DNA of 64,000 nucleotides, taken from contig NC_133900.1 in NCBI RefSeq assembly GCF_964199755.1, positions 74,508,727 through 74,572,726 on the forward strand. The letters run 5' to 3'. A model generated the notes under the pieces. That model had not been told where the DNA came from. It was given only the letters and a program-made list of their open reading frames with translations, and did no database searches. This stretch comes from Larus michahellis (Eukaryota; Chordata; Aves; Charadriiformes; Laridae). Shown piece after piece: positions 59,501 to 64,000 of this stretch; the stretch's first letter is position 1; each line of letters opens with the position of its first letter. The translations under genes and the position numbers were made by a program.

Positions 59501-62500
59501 GTCTTTCACTACAGCTAATGTAACAAGTCAGGTCAATAAGAAAATACTGAGTAACGGTTATTTTCATCTTCAGCTATCACTCTGAAATAAAACATGACTT
59601 CTTTAGTTAATTAACTACGCCACAAAGATATTAAGGACATATTCGTTTTCCAGCAGAGCTCTTATCCAATTCATTATGTTCCCGCTTTTTCTTTGCAGGT
59701 AATTAGATCCTTTAGCTCATGAGGGGTCAGAAAAGAGCTTGTACTATTAATCTGAACTACCTATTGAAAAGATACCATCACAGTGCATTGCAACAGTTAG
59801 TGCACTGAAATCACTCACTGCCTTTTAAAATGTGTCTGTAGGTGTGCTTAGTTGTCTATTCTTAAGAAGCACAGCTGCTTCTGTTGACTCTGGAGCAAAA
59901 GAATACAAGATGCTGCTGTGTTAAACTGGCCTCCCAACCTGCTGCAGTCTGCTTACATTGCTTTAGAGCAAACTATTGAGCAGTTGCTTTTGTAGTTCTT
60001 ACATAAAAATGTGTTGCTTGTATCTTGGTGACGGAGCAGTTCATTTGCAAAGATAATAGACATCTACAATCAACAATGTATTTTTTCATCAAGCTGTTAT
60101 TTTAAGGTTCTGTAATAGGGAGGTGTAACTTAATTGTTCTTGTCCAGGCTAATTCCAGTAAGCTTTGAAAGCACTGGCCTGAGCTGGGAGTTGTAGCAGT
60201 CAATAGGGGCCTTAAATTATGATAAAACGCTTCATCTACTGGGTGATAGTCTTTTTGACGTAATACCCTGAAACTGTACTGCAAATCAATGTTTGCTTGA
60301 GAGTGCTGGCTAAGTGCACTCGAGGTTCTGTGGAAGTTGGTGTTAGGATACGCAAAGGTGAGGAGTCACTACTTTGGCCCAGATCGAAGGATTAAAATAT
60401 TTTTGTTTTCATTGATCTCCCAATTAGTACATGAATGGAGGAAGGGAAGACATGGCTTTAAACAAATGTTTCACTAACAGAAGAAACCTGATAAAATGTG
60501 CAGTAGTGGGACCCAATAGTACCATCAGAGTTAAAATATCTCTGCGTTTCCATAGTGAATAATGAGACAGGTTTTGAGGATTGCTCTATTAGCACCCAGC
60601 GCAGCCTGATGCTTGGGACCACAAAGTTATCAGGTAATATCATGATCCTTAGGCTGCTGGGTTGCAAGGGAAGAGCTGGAACAGCTGTAAGTTGCATTAG
60701 TGTCCGTAGCTCCCCTTCTGCTCAGCCTGAAAGACCCAAAAATGGACTATATTTTGGAGCTCACTGTAGTCCAGAGTAGAGTTCATAATGTGAAGCGGTC
60801 TTTGGCTGGATACTTTTACTATTAGGTCTGCTCTGCAGTTATCAAAACAAAGCAGGCTTAATAAGATTGTTTCAGGTGTATTAAATTTTAGCATCAGCTT
60901 ATTTGTAAACAAACAAACAAACAAAACCACCCCAAACAATGTAATTTTAAACTTCATTATTTTTTTGTGAAACAAGGTGTTTGGTGGCATTTTAAATTAT
61001 CTTTTAGCTTTGAATTCTTGTTGCAATACTACTGTTTTGAAATATTTTTTTGAAATATTTATCATTAGTGGCATGTTTAATTTTATTGGAAGCAATGCTT
61101 ATGTCAACAAGTACAACAATGTAAATGAAAAATTTTTGAAGTGCTGCAGGCATAGGTGAGGTGAATACTGTGACAATGAGAAGTAGGATCTTCTCTATCA
61201 ATAAATCTCATATTGCCTGCATTACTACATTGGGTATGGCATTTATCTGTGTTTGTGCTTTGAATTGTCTTTGTTGGAGCCATAATGTTGAATGTAACAC
61301 AACAGCTGGGAGCTTATAAATGGTGTATTTATGAGCAATGTTTAATATGTTAAAACTCTATGAAAAAAGTAATGACTTATATTTTCACAGGGTTTATCAT
61401 GTTATGTATTGGCGTAGACTTTCTGACAGGACCCAAGAAGGACCTTAGCTCTATCTTTGAAGTGAAAAGCAACCAAAAGCCACTTTTCAAAAAGAGTAAA
61501 AACTATATTAAACTACGTAAGTATAGTTTTACTTCCTTTTTTCCATGACTCTAGGAATAATGTCTGAGGAAAAAGAGTAACACAGTGGAGTGTTTTGCTT
61601 GGATGTTTTAGAAATGCTTTTTGGTGCTAATTTTATAGCTAGACTTGTAGTTGGTATTACCCTAGTTCCAGTTTTAATGATGACATATACTAACTGAGGA
61701 GCTGATTCACTATGATTACAGTTAAGAGAGAGGCTATTCCTCATGGAATGTCTTAAATGAAGACCAAAAAATTTGAACTGGGGGGAAAAAAGAAAATGTA
61801 AAAATGGATTTGGCATCATTTGTGATTTCATTTTGGCAGTTGAGGAGGCGGCCTCGCTGGATCTTGGGATTTATTACATGTGTATACAACAAAAATATGA
61901 ATGATTTTTCAGCCCATCCGATTTGTTGATTTTTGAAGCAGTTCAGTGTGACACCCTTTATAGGGGTGTGTGAGCTGGCTGGCAGTGAGGTGGGACTCAG
62001 CTGGCCCACATATAATGTGACACCCCTCCTGCATGAGGAGGCAGTCCTGCAGAGCCTGTTGTGGCTGACATCACTACAAAATTATGACACCCTGCTGCAC
62101 GTTCAGACCAGACCTGTCCTCAGGAAACCTTTTTGTCATCTGCCTGTGGACTATGCCTAGAGATCCCAGCTTTCCCAGATGATAGGTATGAGGTCTGCTT
62201 TTTTCCTTGGGTTTTGAAGACAAAACGTTTGAGGTTTTACCGCTTTTTGGCTTTTAAATCTCTGGAATACATAATCCATCCAAATGATGTTTTCAAGTAT
62301 TTCTCCACAATTATTTGAGCTTCAGATCTGTTTTCATCGTTAGTTTATGTTTTCTAAGGAAAAAGTCTGTCACTATAGCGAAGTTTGGTAGAGGAAAAAA
62401 TTGTGAGGCGTTAGGGCATGCTGACCCTACAGAGATCAGGATGCTGAAGGTTCAAATCCCTGCATCTTTTTTAGCTCTGTGACTTTGGATCAAATCACTT

Positions 62501-63811
62501 ATCATTTGCATACCTCATTTTGCCTCATCTGTAAAGCGGAAACAATAGTGCTTCACCACTTTTCAGGGCTGATTCTGAAATCTTCATGAAGGTCTTTAGC
62601 CTATATACTCAGAGGCCAGAAGTCTGTGGTTCCTGAGAGTTTGTCTGTTGGAGGCAACATGAGCAATGCTGGTTTGAGTATTACTACTCAAAAACATTTC
62701 ACAAAAGTGAGTAAATACTTCAAAATACTGTCAGTGACAAAGCACAGCCCTTGCTCAACTAATTTTGTGGTGTTACAACAGTAACTCTTGTACTTACTCA
62801 TCATGCCCAAACTTGTATTGTTTCTCAGCTTCCCCTTTAAGCACCTTTGCATTTTGCAGAGTATGAAATTGCTTGCTTGACATCTACTAAGGTAAACAGC
62901 ATGTCTTTTCTTCTGACATCACACATAGTAAAATTTAAATAAATTTCACACAAAATTGTTCCAGAAAACTTGCATAAAAATAATTACATATCTATGAAAG
63001 ATCTGATGAAAAAATAAACTGGAGTTACTGAAATCATTGTAGATAGCATATGCCACTGTGTAAATGAAATAACTGCAGAGGGTTTTGGTCATCAAATGGC
63101 CATGTGCCAAACCCTGAGAGCTCTTAAGTGTCTGTTGCCGTTATTTGGAAGGCTACAGGAGAATAGGAAAGCTCTGAATTTGCATTCTGTGAAGCCACAG
63201 TGCCTTTCCAAGAATGTATGAAAGGACTGCTCTGGAGGTCTGGCAGGGATCACATCTTTCTGACACCTAAGGGCTTGCGAAGTAAACTAAATTTTCTGCC
63301 ACACATTGTACTATGACAAAATAAAAAATGTACGCCGCAAATGCATACCTGGAACACAGAGAGGAAAAACACTAGAAGGCTTACATGATGCTCTTGCTCA
63401 TCTCCTGTAGTGAATTCTTCGGTAGGTATCATTTTTACATAAATATTCCAATGAGTTTTGGTGTATTGTATCTGCTCAGCCTGTTGTGTTTTGGAGAATC
63501 TAAGTGTATCTGCACACATATAGGTATTCTGCACGCATGTAGATGCTCTTAAGTACACTACTTAGGAATGGTGTTATCACTGGCATATGTGGAAATTTAG
63601 ATGTATACATTTCCCATTCTATGAATACCACATCTTAGAATGACAGTGTACCAGTTCTGTTTAACTGCAACAACAACAACATTATTTTCTCTTGCTTTAA
63701 AAACAACTTTTCTGTGTGTTTCTGTTTCAAGTATTGTGGCTGTTTGTTGGTGTTGGTTTGCTAGGATTGAGTCTACGTTATAAAACCTACCAGAAGAAGT
63801 TGGGCCAAGGG
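47365..63811 (+). CDS. CWH43: CWH43 / PGAP2-interacting protein (N-terminal membrane part, nine exons; continues outside the window)
   Basis: The exons 47365-47407, 48307-48498, 52260-52380, 52513-52667, 54003-54204, 55482-55570, 57424-57678, 61391-61516 and 63732-63811 join in frame to 421 codons. They align along human CWH43 (699 residues) with shared blocks such as [73 protein letters not shown] and [15 protein letters not shown]. The protein is polytopic; this part belongs to the FRAG1/PGAP2-like region. The C-terminal endonuclease/exonuclease/phosphatase-like domain is not in the window. In yeast, Cwh43 puts ceramide on GPI anchors; the vertebrate role in GPI-anchor lipid remodelling is family knowledge. 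No stop or frameshift is seen, and the last donor is at 63812. Confidence 0.96.
47659..47679. repeat. Poly(T) run
   Basis: About 21 consecutive T in CWH43 intron 1, close to the island edge. Confidence 0.9.
48307..48498 (+). CDS. CWH43: CWH43 exon 2
   Basis: The acceptor is a T-tract ending in tttttag; the donor is GTAAGT. It encodes [20 protein letters not shown], then a hydrophobic segment with [17 protein letters not shown], then [17 protein letters not shown]. Close to human throughout, with no gaps. Confidence 0.96.
50107..50132. repeat. Perfect 12-bp inverted repeat with 2-bp spacer
   Basis: gagcatttctgt, ac, acagaaatgctc: the arms are exactly complementary. Confidence 0.9.
51741..51874. 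repeat. Long inverted repeat (51-bp arms, 32-bp spacer), MITE- or hairpin-like
   Basis: The left arm 51741-51791 and the reverse complement of 51824-51874 agree over atgtat, gac-gctcctttct and a 23-base perfect core (ggatatggcttttgcc plus acagtgc). There are about six mismatches or single-base gaps in total. The spacer is AT-rich and partly self-complementary. An imperfect direct repeat of the spacer (51804-51830) follows at 51886-51912. It could be a palindromic nonautonomous DNA element or a hairpin-RNA locus; no open frame is present. Confidence 0.8.
52260..52380 (+). CDS. CWH43: CWH43 exon 3
   Basis: Acceptor gtgtttgtttgtag and donor GTATCT. It encodes [20 protein letters not shown] and [19 protein letters not shown], a membrane segment that ends in the conserved TWWSG. 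Confidence 0.95.
52513..52667 (+). CDS. CWH43: CWH43 exon 4
   Basis: Acceptor ctgattcttacag and donor GTAAGC. It encodes [40 protein letters not shown] and [11 protein letters not shown], matching human RIWGFILGQIVLVVLRIWYT. It is separated from exon 3 by a short intron of 132 bp. Confidence 0.95.
52668..54002 (+). other. CWH43: CWH43 intron 4
   Basis: A 1.3 kb intron. No repeat or exon was recognised. Confidence 0.6.
54003..54204 (+). CDS. CWH43: CWH43 exon 5
   Basis: Acceptor tctgttttttttctag and donor GTAAGT. It encodes a Lys-rich loop ([15 protein letters not shown]), then [40 protein letters not shown] and PDPNPY. The GEVSL-to-PDPNP block is the most conserved part of the family's membrane region. 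Confidence 0.96.
54485..54786 (+). mobile_element. CR1 LINE 3' fragment, sense
   Basis: About 300 bp: gggtaacaggcaataggaca, atggcctcaagttgcaccag, ggaacaggctgcccaggga, ttggactcgatgatctgaaa, and the terminal cgattctatgattctgtgac. The wording fits an older CR1 subfamily than the copy at 44349. It sits in CWH43 intron 5. Confidence 0.93.
54787..55481 (+). other. CWH43: Rest of CWH43 intron 5
   Basis: Nothing recognised. Confidence 0.5.
55482..55570 (+). CDS. CWH43: CWH43 exon 6
   Basis: Acceptor ttattgttgtattag; it encodes [20 protein letters not shown] and VTSFAWFLV. Two overlapping donors (GTAGGT at 55571 and GTACAA at 55575) exist; only the first keeps the frame into exon 7. Confidence 0.93.
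55571..57423 (+). other. CWH43: CWH43 intron 6
   Basis: A 1.85 kb intron. Nothing recognised. An open frame at 55910-56215 has no family features. Confidence 0.5.
57424..57678 (+). CDS. CWH43: CWH43 exon 7
   Basis: Acceptor ctgttccttcacag and donor GTACGT. It encodes [37 protein letters not shown], a short loop with [20 protein letters not shown], then [20 protein letters not shown]. It aligns with human with no large gap. Confidence 0.96.
57679..61390 (+). other. CWH43: CWH43 intron 7
   Basis: A 3.7 kb intron. It includes an AAAC run at 60906-60926. No exon or young repeat was seen. Confidence 0.5.
60906..60926. repeat. AAAC simple repeat
   Basis: About five tandem aaac units. Confidence 0.85.
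61391..61516 (+). CDS. CWH43: CWH43 exon 8
   Basis: Acceptor acttatattttcacag and donor GTAAGT. It encodes [40 protein letters not shown]. Human has the equivalent GPKKNLD and KSEKYMK motifs. Confidence 0.94.
61517..62404 (+). other. CWH43: CWH43 intron 8, left part
   Basis: No exon was seen. It contains three spaced copies of a tgacaccc word (61948, 62019, 62085) in a GC-richer patch. Confidence 0.5.
62405..62600 (+). mobile_element. MIR-like tRNA-derived SINE fragment
   Basis: A tRNA B-box-like ggttcaaatccc (62449-62460) is followed in MIR order by agctctgtgactttgga, tcaaatcactta, tacctcattttgcctcatct, gtaaagcggaaacaatagtg and a degenerate end. The match to the MIR family consensus (as remembered) covers the tRNA-related half and the core. 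It is an old, immobile copy. Confidence 0.75.
62601..63731 (+). other. CWH43: CWH43 intron 8, right part
   Basis: Nothing recognised apart from a short aac run near 63668-63680. Confidence 0.5.
63732..63811 (+). CDS. CWH43: CWH43 exon 9
   Basis: Acceptor tttctgtttcaag and donor GTGAGT. It encodes [20 protein letters not shown] and KKLGQG, the last membrane segment before the cytosolic/lumenal C-terminal domain (human [20 protein letters not shown]). The next exon lies beyond the window. Confidence 0.92.
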
Positions 63812-64000
63812 GTGAGTAGTGCGTTTGTGAAAACTGTAACTTTCAAATATACAGTAAAATGCGTGTGTGATGTCTTAGATGTGTTGGTTGGTGCTGAAGA
63901 AATCTTTGTACCAACATCCAAGTATTCAGCAAAACTAATGCAGAAATGAAGATGCAAAAAGTTTAATTTGTAAATTCATGTTGAATATCGGAAGTGTCTG

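Noticed and set aside
62449-62460. tRNA B-box-like sequence as a possible tRNA gene
   Set aside because: No A box with a foldable acceptor stem; the surrounding sequence follows a MIR SINE instead.

Overview
The window is vertebrate nuclear DNA, almost certainly from a bird. It has split genes with GT-AG introns, two CpG islands, and several CR1 LINEs with the typical avian 3' end. It also holds one fragment that resembles avian ERVL-type LTRs. The local gene order (OCIAD1 forward, OCIAD2 reverse, CWH43 forward) matches the known vertebrate OCIAD1-OCIAD2-CWH43 block. I found no prokaryotic feature, CRISPR array, rRNA or functional tRNA.

Layout. Positions 1-14676 hold the 3' part of OCIAD1 on the + strand: six coding exons between 3446 and 14370, then a 3' UTR with poly(A) signals. 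The first coding exons lie left of the window, and the leading intron carries a decayed CR1 at about 310-1337. From about 14.7 to 30.1 kb is intergenic DNA. It contains an internally deleted antisense CR1 (19970-21205), a short CR1 tail (21330-21420), a much older CR1-like fragment (about 22740-23250) and an unidentified coding-like relic (15403-15612). OCIAD2 occupies 30129-38381 on the - strand with six coding exons (147 codons plus stop). Its likely promoter is a CpG island at 41.2-41.8 kb. From 41.8 to 47.0 kb is a spacer with one antisense CR1 tail (44349-44580). A second CpG island (about 46.96-47.56 kb) holds the start of CWH43. CWH43 runs on the + strand through nine visible coding exons to 63811 and leaves the window on the right.

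Function. OCIAD1 and OCIAD2 are paralogous membrane proteins of the OCIA domain family, associated with mitochondria and endosomes. They lie tail to tail and share core exon lengths of 54 and 48 bp with identical phases, which points to an old local duplication. CWH43 (PGAP2-interacting protein) works in GPI-anchor lipid remodelling. The window covers its polytopic membrane part but not its C-terminal phosphatase/nuclease-like domain. The three genes are neighbours, not an operon, and OCIAD2 and CWH43 are divergently arranged.

The most unusual non-genic item is a 51 + 51 bp inverted repeat (51741-51874) in CWH43 intron 2, which could fold into a long hairpin. Other notable items are a MIR-like tRNA-derived SINE in intron 8, two copies of an unnamed dispersed repeat at 26.36 and 37.39 kb, and the junction inside the deleted CR1. 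I see no strong evidence for an entirely new biological system.
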